DNA of 64,000 bases from Simplicispira metamorpha (lineage in GTDB: Bacteria > Pseudomonadota > Gammaproteobacteria > Burkholderiales > Burkholderiaceae_C): the NCBI RefSeq assembly GCF_004341365.1, contig NZ_SLXH01000006.1, positions 62,001 through 126,000 on the forward strand. Reading direction: 5' to 3'. This document shows, in pieces, positions 56,995-64,000 of this stretch. The notes below the pieces were generated by a model. It saw only the letters and a list, made by a program, of their open reading frames with translations, made no database searches and was not told where the DNA came from. The position numbers were made by a program, and so were the translations under genes. Every line of letters starts with the position of its first letter. Position 1 is the first letter of the stretch.

Positions 56995-58191
56995 TTACAC
57001 CACCTTGGCGATGGCCTGGCACACGTAGTCGATGTTCTTGCTGTTGAGCGCGGCCACGCAGATGCGGCCCGTGTCGGTGCCGTACACGCCAAACTCATTG
57101 CGCAGGCGCACCATCTGGTCTTTGGACAGGCCCGAGTAGCTGAACATGCCGATTTGCTGCGTCATGAACGACATGTCTTGCTGCACGCCAGCGGCTTTCA
57201 GGCCATCGACCAGCTTTTGGCGCATGGCCTTGATGCGCACGCGCATGTCGCCCAGTTCTTTTTCCCACAGGGCGCGCAGCTCGGCATTGCCCAGCACGGC
57301 AGCCACCACCGCACCGCCGTGGGTGGGTGGGTTGCTGTAGTTGGTGCGGATGACGATTTTGAGCTGGGAGAGCACGCGCGCGGCTTCTTCCTTGTTCTCG
57401 CACAGCACGCTCAGGCCGCCCACGCGCTCGCCGTACAGGCTGAAGCTCTTGGAGAAGCTGGTGGAGACAAAAAAGCTCAGGCCAGCGGCCACAAACTTCT
57501 GGATCACGGCGCCGTCTTCGGCAATGCCGTGGCCAAAGCCCTGGTAAGCCATATCGAGGAAAGCGGTCAGGCCCTTGGCCTTGACCACTTCCACCACCTG
57601 GTCCCACTGCGCGGGGGTGATGTCGTAGCCGGTGGGGTTATGGCAGCAGGCGTGCAGCACGATGATGGTGCCGGGCGCAGCCGCATTCAGGCTGGCGAGC
57701 ATGCCGTCGAAGTTGACGCCGCGTTTTTCAGCGTCGTAGTAGGCGTAGGTATCGACCACAAAACCGGCGTTGGTGAACAGGGCGCGGTGGTTCTCCCAGC
57801 TGGGGTCGGAGATCAGCACCTTGGCATCGGGGCTGATTTTCTTCAAAAAGTCGGCACCGATTTTCAGGCCGCCCGTGCCGCCAATGGCTTGCACCGTGGC
57901 CACGCGGCCCGAGGTGACGGGCTCGCTGCCTTCGCCAAACACCAGCGCCTTGACGGCGTTGTCGTAGGCCACGATGCCGTCGATGGGCAGGTAGCCCCGG
58001 GCGGTGGGCTTGGCCATCAGGGCGGCTTCGGCTTTTTGCACGCATTCCAGCAGCGGCAGCTTGCCGTTGTCGTCGAAATACACGCCCACGCCCAGGTTGA
58101 CCTTGTTGGGGTTGGTGTCGGCGTTGAATTGCTCATTGAGGCCCAGGATGGGGTCGCGGGGCGCCATTTCGACGGCGGTGAACAGAGACAT
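56995..58191 (-). CDS. tyrB: Aromatic amino acid / aspartate aminotransferase
   Basis: 398 residues, fold type I subgroup I-alpha transaminase. PLP Lys in STSFSKSFSLYGERVGGLSV; substrate/phosphate region DPSWENHRALF, HACCHNPTGYDI; Arg near the C-terminus in TGRICVAALNSKNIDY. AspC and TyrB types cannot be firmly separated from sequence; betaproteobacterial homologues are usually called aromatic aminotransferases. It transfers amino groups between Asp/Tyr/Phe and 2-oxoglutarate. It is divergent from uvrB by 118 bp. Confidence 0.93.
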   Translation of the reverse strand: MSLFTAVEMAPRDPILGLNEQFNADTNPNKVNLGVGVYFDDNGKLPLLECVQKAEAALMAKPTARGYLPIDGIVAYDNAVKALVFGEGSEPVTSGRVATVQAIGGTGGLKIGADFLKKISPDAKVLISDPSWENHRALFTNAGFVVDTYAYYDAEKRGVNFDGMLASLNAAAPGTIIVLHACCHNPTGYDITPAQWDQVVEVVKAKGLTAFLDMAYQGFGHGIAEDGAVIQKFVAAGLSFFVSTSFSKSFSLYGERVGGLSVLCENKEEAARVLSQLKIVIRTNYSNPPTHGGAVVAAVLGNAELRALWEKELGDMRVRIKAMRQKLVDGLKAAGVQQDMSFMTQQIGMFSYSGLSKDQMVRLRNEFGVYGTDTGRICVAALNSKNIDYVCQAIAKVV

Positions 58192-58309
58192 GTGAGTCCT
58201 TGGAGGGGTGAAGAAAGGGGGGAGGGTGGAGCATTGCAGCCGCAGCTGTTAGGCTTTTGGGCTCCCCCCAATTTTAGCGGCGCCGGGTCTGCGCTGCCGC
58301 ACCTTTGCC

Positions 58310-60394
58310 ATGTCAGAAATTACCGCTGTGCCCGCTGTCGGGCAGTTTGTCCATTTCCCCGATTCGCCCTTTGCGCTGTACCAGCCTTACCCGCCTGCGG
58401 GCGATCAGCCCACTGCCATCGACCAACTGGTAGAGGGCGTGCGCGATGGCGAGGTGTTCCAGACCCTGTTGGGCGTGACCGGCTCGGGCAAGACCTTCAC
58501 CATGGCCAACGTCATTGCCCGGCTGGGGCGCCCGGCCATCGTTTTTGCGCCCAACAAGACACTGGCGGCCCAGCTCTACAGCGAGTTCCGCGAGTTTTTC
58601 CCGAAAAACGCGGTGGAGTATTTCGTCAGTTATTACGACTACTACCAGCCCGAAGCCTATGTGCCGCAGCGCGACCTGTTCATCGAGAAAGACAGCGCCA
58701 TCAACGAGCACATCGAGCAAATGCGGCTGTCTTGCACCAAAAGCATTCTGGAGCGGCGCGATGTGGTGATTGTGGCCACGGTGTCGGCCATTTACGGTAT
58801 CGGCAACCCCGAGAGCTACCACCGCATGATCATGACGCTGCGCGTGGGCGACCGCATCGGCCAGCGCGATGCCATCGCCCAGTTGGTGTGCATGCAATAC
58901 CAGCGCAACGACATGGACTTTGCGCGCGGCAACTTCCGTGTGCGCGGCGACACCATCGACGTGTTCCCGGCGGAGCATTCCGAGCTGGCGCTGCGCATCG
59001 AGCTGTTTGACGATGAAATCGAGAGCCTGCAGCTGTTCGATCCGCTCACCGGGCGGGTGCGCCAGAGCATTGCGCGCTTTACGGTGTACCCGGGCAGCCA
59101 CTACGTCACGCCACGCGACCAGGTGCTGTTGGCGGTCGAGGCCATCAAACTGGAGCTGGCCGAGCGCCTGAAGCAGTTGGTGGGTGATGGCAAGCTGGTC
59201 GAAGCCCAGCGGCTGGAGCAGCGCACCCGTTTTGATCTGGAAATGCTCAGCGAAGTGGGGCACTGCAAAGGCATCGAGAACTACTCGCGCCACCTCTCGG
59301 GCACGGCGCCGGGCGATCCGCCCAGCACGTTGACCGACTACCTGCCCAAAGATGCGCTGATGTTTCTGGATGAAAGCCACCAGATGATGGGCCAGCTCAG
59401 TGCCATGTACAACGGCGACCGTTCGCGCAAGACCACGCTGGTCGAATATGGCTTTCGGTTGCCCAGCGCGCTGGACAACCGCCCGCTCAAGCTGGAGGAG
59501 TTTGAGCAGCGCATGCGCCAGGTGGTGTTCGTCTCAGCCACCCCGGCAGACTACGAAAAGCAGCACGCCAGCAAAGTGGTGGAGCAGGTGGTACGCCCCA
59601 CCGGGCTGGTCGATCCGCTGGTGCAGGTGCGCCCGGCGGCCACGCAGGTCGATGATGTGTTGCAGGAGATTCGTCTGCGTGTAGAGCGCCAGGAGCGCGT
59701 GCTCATTACCACCCTGACCAAGCGCATGGCCGAGCAATTGACCGATTACCTGAGCGACAACGGTGTCAAGGTGCGCTACTTGCACAGCGATGTGGACACC
59801 GTGGAGCGCGTGGAAATCATCCGTGACCTGCGCCTGGGCGCGTTTGATGTGCTGGTGGGCATCAACCTGTTGCGCGAGGGGCTGGATATTCCCGAGGTGT
59901 CGCTGGTGGCGATTCTGGATGCCGACAAGGAGGGCTTTTTGCGCTCCGAGCGCAGTCTGATCCAGACCATTGGCCGCGCCGCGCGCAATTTGAGCGGCCA
60001 GGCCATTTTGTATGCCGACCGCATCACGGCGTCCATGGAAAAAGCCATCGGCGAGACGGAACGTCGGCGCGCTAAACAGATCACACACAACGAAAAGCTG
60101 GGAATTACGCCGCGCAGCATTGTCAAGCAAGTAAAAGACCTGATTGACGGTGTTTACAGCGAAAAAGCGGGCAAAGATGCGGCCCGCATGGAGCAGGAGG
60201 CGATGCAGCGCGCCCAGGTAGAAGACATGTCAGAGAAAGAGGTGGCCCGCGAAATCAAGCGCTTGGAAAAGCAAATGCTGGAGCATGCGCGCAACCTGGA
60301 GTTTGAGCAGGCAGCGCGCCTGCGCGACCAGTTGGCGCTGCTGAAAGAGCGTGCTTTTGGCGCCCACGGCAGTGACCCGATGGCCAGCGCCTAG
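58310..60394 (+). CDS. uvrB: Excinuclease ABC subunit B
   Basis: 694 residues. Walker [15 protein letters not shown], beta-hairpin [20 protein letters not shown], helicase motif [13 protein letters not shown], motif [11 protein letters not shown], and the C-terminal UVR domain that binds UvrC ([20 protein letters not shown]). It verifies DNA damage and hands over to UvrC, whose gene is at 23044. No LexA box is visible in the 118-bp upstream spacer. Confidence 0.97.
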   Translation: MSEITAVPAVGQFVHFPDSPFALYQPYPPAGDQPTAIDQLVEGVRDGEVFQTLLGVTGSGKTFTMANVIARLGRPAIVFAPNKTLAAQLYSEFREFFPKNAVEYFVSYYDYYQPEAYVPQRDLFIEKDSAINEHIEQMRLSCTKSILERRDVVIVATVSAIYGIGNPESYHRMIMTLRVGDRIGQRDAIAQLVCMQYQRNDMDFARGNFRVRGDTIDVFPAEHSELALRIELFDDEIESLQLFDPLTGRVRQSIARFTVYPGSHYVTPRDQVLLAVEAIKLELAERLKQLVGDGKLVEAQRLEQRTRFDLEMLSEVGHCKGIENYSRHLSGTAPGDPPSTLTDYLPKDALMFLDESHQMMGQLSAMYNGDRSRKTTLVEYGFRLPSALDNRPLKLEEFEQRMRQVVFVSATPADYEKQHASKVVEQVVRPTGLVDPLVQVRPAATQVDDVLQEIRLRVERQERVLITTLTKRMAEQLTDYLSDNGVKVRYLHSDVDTVERVEIIRDLRLGAFDVLVGINLLREGLDIPEVSLVAILDADKEGFLRSERSLIQTIGRAARNLSGQAILYADRITASMEKAIGETERRRAKQITHNEKLGITPRSIVKQVKDLIDGVYSEKAGKDAARMEQEAMQRAQVEDMSEKEVAREIKRLEKQMLEHARNLEFEQAARLRDQLALLKERAFGAHGSDPMASA

Positions 60395-60439
60395 AAAGCC
60401 CCCGGCAGTGTGTGTGAATGCGACCTGACAGCGTCAAAT

Positions 60440-60455
60440 GTGACTGTAAAGTCAC
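60440..60455. promoter_or_regulatory. GTGACT/AGTCAC dyad upstream of iscR
   Basis: GTGACT-GTAA-AGTCAC, a perfect 6-bp dyad without a T-run, just upstream of the IscR-like site. Role unknown; it may be a second operator. Confidence 0.35.
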
Positions 60456-60456
60456 T

Positions 60457-60491
60457 TTATCCGACAAAAATAATGGGGATTGTGCTATACT
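60457..60491 (+). promoter_or_regulatory. iscR: iscR promoter with IscR type 1-like site
   Basis: The 25 bp at 60457-60481 (TTATCCGAC, then AAAAATAAT, then GGGGATT) fit the type 1 IscR consensus ATASYYGACTRWWWYAG plus inverse half at about 19 of 25 positions. It overlaps where the -35 would be. The -10 TATACT is at 60486-60491. This suits autorepression by cluster-bound IscR. Confidence 0.55.
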
Positions 60492-60628
60492 GTGGTCAAA
60501 CACTCAACCAATGCCCTGCGATGAACGTCTGCGCCGACAAGGCAGCGTGATGGGCTGAGACGGTACTGCTGCGGTTATCCACGGCAAGCGGTATTTCCTG
60601 AACCAACAAGCCAAAAAAGGAGCTTGCG

Positions 60629-61165
60629 ATGCGCCTCACCACCAAAGGCCGCTTTGCGGTCACTGCCATGATTGACCTGGCCCTGCGCCAGAACAACGGC
60701 CCTGTCACGCTGGCAGCCATCAGCCAACGCCAACGCATTTCCCTGTCGTATCTGGAGCAGCTGTTTGGCAAACTGCGCCGCCATGAGCTGGTCGAGTCCA
60801 CCCGGGGCCCCGGCGGCGGCTACACGCTGGCACGCAAGGCCACCGACATCACTGTGGCCGACATCATCGTGTCGGTGGACGAGCCCATTGACTCCACCCA
60901 GTGCGGTGGCAAAGAAAACTGCCTGGGCGAAACCGGCCGTTGCATGACGCACGACCTGTGGGCTTCGCTGAACCAACGCATGGTCGAGTTTCTGGATGCC
61001 GTCACGCTGCAAAAACTGGTGGAAGACCAGTTGGCCAAGGGTGTGCAGATTGAAGAAAAACCGGCAGTGCGCCGCGCCATTTCCACCACGCCGGTGGTCA
61101 AGCCCATCCGTGTGAACGCGCCCAATTCGGTGTTCGCCCTGGGCAACGTTTTCGCCAAGTCCTGA
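60629..61165 (+). CDS. iscR: Fe-S cluster regulator IscR
   Basis: 178 residues of the Rrf2 family. Winged helix-turn-helix at 1-85 ([20 protein letters not shown]). Cluster ligands Cys spaced [14 protein letters not shown] and the nearby His in MTHDLW, the E. coli C92/C98/C104/H107 pattern. With a 2Fe-2S cluster it represses the isc operon. AAGGAG (60617-60622) precedes ATG 60629. First gene of the isc operon. Confidence 0.97.
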   Translation: MRLTTKGRFAVTAMIDLALRQNNGPVTLAAISQRQRISLSYLEQLFGKLRRHELVESTRGPGGGYTLARKATDITVADIIVSVDEPIDSTQCGGKENCLGETGRCMTHDLWASLNQRMVEFLDAVTLQKLVEDQLAKGVQIEEKPAVRRAISTTPVVKPIRVNAPNSVFALGNVFAKS

Positions 61166-61269
61166 TAGCGCAGTGGTGCCAGCGCGCGGCCACCAGGCCA
61201 GCGCTGCCCTGCGAGATTGCTTTTCACTTTCTTCTGTTTTGCCAGCCAGAACCTTTCACTGAGCCAGCC

Positions 61270-62490
61270 ATGGACACGACACCGCACTTCCCCATTTACC
61301 TTGATTACGGCGCCACCACGCCCGTCGATCCGCGCGTCGTGGACGCCATGATCCCGTGGCTGCGCGAGCACTTTGGCAACCCCGCATCCCGCAGCCACGC
61401 TTGGGGCTGGGAGGCCGAAGCCGCCGTTGAAAAAGCCCGCGAGCAAGTGGCTGACCTGATTGGCGCCGATCCGCGCGAAATCGTCTGGACCAGCGGCGCT
61501 ACCGAGTCCAATAACCTCGCCATCAAGGGCGCAGCGCAGTTCTACAAAGGCAAGGGCAAGCACCTGATCACCGTCAAGACCGAGCACAAAGCCGTGCTGG
61601 ACGTGATGCGTGAACTGGAGCGCCAGGGCTTTGAAGTGACCTATCTGGATGTCCAGGAAAACGGCTTGCTGGATTTTGAGGTGCTCAAGGCCGCCATCCG
61701 CCCCGACACCATCCTGATCAGCGTCATGTTCGTGAACAACGAGATTGGCGTGATCCAGGACATCCCGGCCATTGGTGCGCTGTGCCGTGAGAAGTGCATC
61801 ATCTTCCACGTCGATGCGGCCCAGGCCACTGGCAAGATCGAGATCGACCTGAAAACCCTGCCCGTGGATTTGATGAGCCTGGCCTCGCACAAAACCTACG
61901 GCCCCAAGGGTATCGGCGCGCTGTATGTGCGCCGCAAGCCCCGCGTGCGCCTGGAAGCCCAAATGCACGGCGGTGGCCATGAGCGCGGTATGCGCTCGGG
62001 TACGCTGCCCACCCACCAGTGCGTGGGCATGGGCGAGGCCTTCCGCTTGGCCAAAGAAGAAATGGCGCAAGACCTGGCCAAGGCCCAGGCCCTGCACCAG
62101 CGCCTGCTGGACGGCCTGAAAGACATCGAGCAGGTCTTCATCAATGGCGACACGGCGCGCCGCGTGCCGCACAACCTGAACATGAGCTTCAACTTTGTCG
62201 AGGGCGAGTCGCTGATCATGGGCATCAAGGGGTTGGCGGTGTCGTCAGGCTCGGCCTGCACCTCGGCCAGCCTGGAGCCCAGCTACGTGCTGCGCGCGCT
62301 GGGCCGCAGCGACGAGCTGGCCCACAGCAGCCTGCGCATGACCATTGGCCGCTTCTCCACCGAGGAGGAGATTGATTACGCCATCGGCACCATCCGCGAA
62401 AACGTGGCCAAGCTGCGCGAACTCAGTCCGCTGTGGGAGATGTTCCAGGATGGTGTAGACCTCAGCACCATCCAGTGGGCAGCCCACTAA
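61270..62490 (+). CDS. iscS: Cysteine desulfurase
   Basis: 406 residues, group I NifS/IscS. PLP Lys in [17 protein letters not shown]; catalytic Cys on the mobile loop in [18 protein letters not shown]. It takes sulphur from cysteine and passes it to IscU, TusA and ThiI. Second gene of the isc operon, 104 bp after iscR. A dispersed repeat separates it from iscU. Confidence 0.97.
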   Translation: MDTTPHFPIYLDYGATTPVDPRVVDAMIPWLREHFGNPASRSHAWGWEAEAAVEKAREQVADLIGADPREIVWTSGATESNNLAIKGAAQFYKGKGKHLITVKTEHKAVLDVMRELERQGFEVTYLDVQENGLLDFEVLKAAIRPDTILISVMFVNNEIGVIQDIPAIGALCREKCIIFHVDAAQATGKIEIDLKTLPVDLMSLASHKTYGPKGIGALYVRRKPRVRLEAQMHGGGHERGMRSGTLPTHQCVGMGEAFRLAKEEMAQDLAKAQALHQRLLDGLKDIEQVFINGDTARRVPHNLNMSFNFVEGESLIMGIKGLAVSSGSACTSASLEPSYVLRALGRSDELAHSSLRMTIGRFSTEEEIDYAIGTIRENVAKLRELSPLWEMFQDGVDLSTIQWAAH

Positions 62491-62500
62491 TAATATGTAT

Positions 62501-62548
62501 CAAATTGGCCTCTAGACCTTGCGCAGCAAGCGCTAGTAGCTATTAATA
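62501..62548. repeat. Dispersed repeat, copy 16 (iscS-iscU spacer)
   Basis: CAAATTGGCCTCTAGACC, CTTGC-gca-GCAAG, CGCTAGTAGCTATTAATA. Forward orientation. It ends immediately before AAAGGAG, the iscU Shine-Dalgarno. Confidence 0.8.
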
Positions 62549-62560
62549 AAGGAGTAAATC

Positions 62561-62965
62561 ATGGCCTATTCCGACAAAGTGATTGACCACTATGAAAACC
62601 CGCGCAACGTGGGTTCGTTTGACAAGGGCGACGAATCGGTCGGCACCGGCATGGTCGGCGCACCTGCCTGCGGCGACGTGATGAAGCTGCAAATCAAGGT
62701 CAACCCTGACACCGGCGTCATCGAAGACGCACGCTTCAAGACCTATGGCTGTGGCTCTGCCATCGCCTCATCGTCCCTGGTGACGGAGTGGGTCAAGGGC
62801 AAGACGCTGGACGAAGCGGCTGCGCTGAAAAACAGCGAAATCGCCGAAGAACTGGCGCTGCCGCCAGTGAAGATCCACTGCTCGATCCTGGCCGAAGACG
62901 CCATCAAGGCCGCAGTGCAAGACTACAAGGCCAAGCACGGCGCCGCAGCGCCTGCCGCTGCCTGA
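62561..62965 (+). CDS. iscU: Fe-S cluster assembly scaffold IscU
   Basis: 134 residues. The three cluster-ligand Cys are in [26 protein letters not shown] and [15 protein letters not shown]. The HscA-binding LPPVK is present (ALPPVKIHC). It builds 2Fe-2S clusters with IscS sulphur and passes them on through HscB/HscA. AAAGGAG at 62548-62554 is the Shine-Dalgarno. Confidence 0.97.
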   Translation: MAYSDKVIDHYENPRNVGSFDKGDESVGTGMVGAPACGDVMKLQIKVNPDTGVIEDARFKTYGCGSAIASSSLVTEWVKGKTLDEAAALKNSEIAEELALPPVKIHCSILAEDAIKAAVQDYKAKHGAAAPAAA

Positions 62966-62969
62966 CGCC

Positions 62970-63293
62970 ATGGCCATCACGCTGACTGAAGCAGCAGCCC
63001 GGCATGTCAGCCGCTACCTGGCCCGGCGCGGCCAGGGGCTGGGTGTGCGGTTGGGCGTCAAGACCAGTGGCTGCTCGGGCTTGGCCTACAAGCTGGAGTA
63101 TGTGGACGAGGCCGCGCCCGAAGACCTGGTGTTTGAAAACCATGGCGTCAAGGTGTTGATCGACCCGAAAAGCCTGGCCTACATCGATGGTACCGAACTG
63201 GATTTTGTGCGCGAGGGCCTCAATGAAGGCTTTCGCTTCAACAACCCCAACGAGCGCGACCGCTGCGGCTGCGGAGAAAGCTTCCGGGTTTGA
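62970..63293 (+). CDS. iscA: A-type Fe-S carrier IscA
   Basis: 107 residues. The three A-type Cys are in [17 protein letters not shown] and the C-terminal [12 protein letters not shown]. It carries clusters, especially 4Fe-4S, to apo-enzymes under aerobic conditions. It starts 4 bp after the iscU stop. Confidence 0.97.
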   Translation: MAITLTEAAARHVSRYLARRGQGLGVRLGVKTSGCSGLAYKLEYVDEAAPEDLVFENHGVKVLIDPKSLAYIDGTELDFVREGLNEGFRFNNPNERDRCGCGESFRV

Positions 63294-63319
63294 GCAAAAT
63301 TTGCCTGCAACCTTTGTGC

Positions 63320-63355
63320 AAAACCGCCACCGCGCACCGTGCTGGCGGTTTTTTT
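63320..63355 (+). terminator. Intrinsic terminator inside the isc operon (iscA-hscB)
   Basis: AAAACCGCCA-loop-TGGCGGTTTT followed by TTT: a perfect 10-bp stem with T-run between iscA and hscB. It should lower expression of the chaperone genes relative to iscRSUA. Confidence 0.85.
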
Positions 63356-63362
63356 ATGACCT

Positions 63363-63881
63363 ATGAACCTGCAATCTGACGATTTTGCGTTGTTTGGCGT
63401 GCCCCAGCGCTTTGCCCAGGAGCGCAGTGCGCTCGATGCACGCTGGAAAGAACTACAGCGCGAAGTGCACCCTGACCGCTTTGCGGCCCAGGGCGCCGCT
63501 GCGCAGCGCGTGGCCATGCAGTGGTCGGTGCGCATCAACGAGGCCTACCAGCGCATCAAAGACCCGCAGCGCCGTGCCGCCTACCTGTGCGAACTGAACG
63601 GCGCGCCCATCCGTGCCGAAGACAACACCACCATGCCAGCGCAGTTTCTGATGCAGCAAATGGAATGGCGCGAGGCACTGGACGAGGCCGATAGCGCCGC
63701 CGCGCTCGACGCCCTGGAAGGCGAAGTGCGCCAGGCGCGCCAGGATGCACTGGAGCGCTGTGCCACGTTGATCGACGAGCAGCACGACTACACCGCCGCT
63801 GCCCAGCAGGTCAGAGCCCTCATGTTCATTGCGCGTTTTGCCCAGGACATAGAGCGCCGCCAAGACCTGCTGGGACAATAA
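63363..63881 (+). CDS. hscB: Fe-S co-chaperone HscB
   Basis: 172 residues. N-terminal J-domain with the HPD motif in ELQREVHPDRFAAQGAAAQ and a C-terminal three-helix IscU-binding domain (QQMEWREALDEADSAAALDA). It delivers IscU to HscA and stimulates its ATPase. It begins 7 bp after an operon-internal terminator and is followed by hscA. Confidence 0.95.
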   Translation: MNLQSDDFALFGVPQRFAQERSALDARWKELQREVHPDRFAAQGAAAQRVAMQWSVRINEAYQRIKDPQRRAAYLCELNGAPIRAEDNTTMPAQFLMQQMEWREALDEADSAAALDALEGEVRQARQDALERCATLIDEQHDYTAAAQQVRALMFIARFAQDIERRQDLLGQ

Positions 63882-63914
63882 CGACCTTCTCTCTACCCAC
63901 ACCAGAAAAAATCC

Positions 63915-64000
63915 ATGGCGCTGTTGCAGATTTCCGAACCCGGCCAGTCCCCCGACCCGCACCAACGGCGCATTGCCGTCGGTATTGACCTGGGCACCAC
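63915..64000 (+). CDS. hscA: Hsp70-type chaperone HscA, N-terminal fragment (cut by window edge)
   Basis: Only the first 28 residues are present, beginning [16 protein letters not shown] and reaching the Hsp70 phosphate loop AVGIDLGTT at the edge. It directly follows hscB by 33 bp, as expected for the isc operon. It releases clusters from IscU with ATP. Confidence 0.93.
   Translation, partial: MALLQISEPGQSPDPHQRRIAVGIDLGT

Overview
This window is a stretch of chromosome from a betaproteobacterium of the order Burkholderiales, most like the Comamonadaceae (Acidovorax/Simplicispira-type). The assignment rests on high GC, the nadE-glnB and ilvI-ilvH-ilvC-pssA-leuA orders, an Arg32-type elongation factor P next to its rhamnosyltransferase EarP, a PhaR polyhydroxybutyrate regulator and the gene style throughout. 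Almost all of it is core chromosome. I see no phage, IS element, CRISPR array or rRNA. There are two tRNA genes (Val-TAC, His-GTG).

Layout. 1-1.6 kb: divergent membrane (hppA, cut by the window edge) and soluble (ppa) pyrophosphatases. 1.6-5.6 kb: an acyltransferase-like protein, nadE, glnB and a LOG-family hydrolase. 5.6-8.5 kb: a leftward cassette of ECF sigma factor, DUF3619, DUF3106 and RDD proteins followed by dgkA. 8.7-15 kb: branched-chain amino acid genes ilvI, ilvH, ilvC, pssA and leuA, with a Leu-codon leader peptide and terminator before leuA. 15-21 kb: pbpG, an IclR regulator, the N-degron transferases bpt and aat, phaR and rimO. 21-26.4 kb: efp, earP, uvrC, pgsA, hupB and tRNA-Val. 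26.5-30 kb: ppiD, tRNA-His and sbcB. 30-34.4 kb: a TonB-dependent haem/haemoglobin-type receptor divergent from nirS (cytochrome cd1 nitrite reductase). 34.5-40 kb: an SpmAB-like fusion, a second YebC, a GGDEF protein, a VOC protein, upp and a PLP-dependent dehydratase. 40-43 kb: divergent hmp and norR with a readable NO-response control region. 43-48 kb: a HerA-like ATPase, then overlapping yebC-purD-hemF. 48-52 kb: a complete siaABCD-type signalling operon. 52-58 kb: rsfS (with a very long Lys/Ala/Pro tail), rlmH, maf, rng, a CaiB-type CoA-transferase and tyrB. 58-64 kb: uvrB and the isc iron-sulphur operon iscR-S-U-A-hscB-hscA (hscA cut by the window edge).

The most unusual signal is a family of roughly 17 dispersed copies of a ~50-bp two-hairpin repeat. 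A variable GCGC-type stem is followed by a CTATCA/TGATAG stem, and changes in the first stem are often compensated. Most copies lie between genes, but four lie inside open reading frames (one in the acyltransferase, one in nadE, two in earP) without breaking the frame. One copy appears to supply the ribosome binding site of pssA and another ends just before that of iscU.

Other points of note: the hmp/norR region combines a sigma54-type promoter, a perfect FNR-type box and repeated upstream sites; nirS has an FNR-like box at the class II position and a terminator-like hairpin in its leader; the ECF sigma/DUF3619/DUF3106 set looks like a sigma / membrane anti-sigma / periplasmic sensor module.
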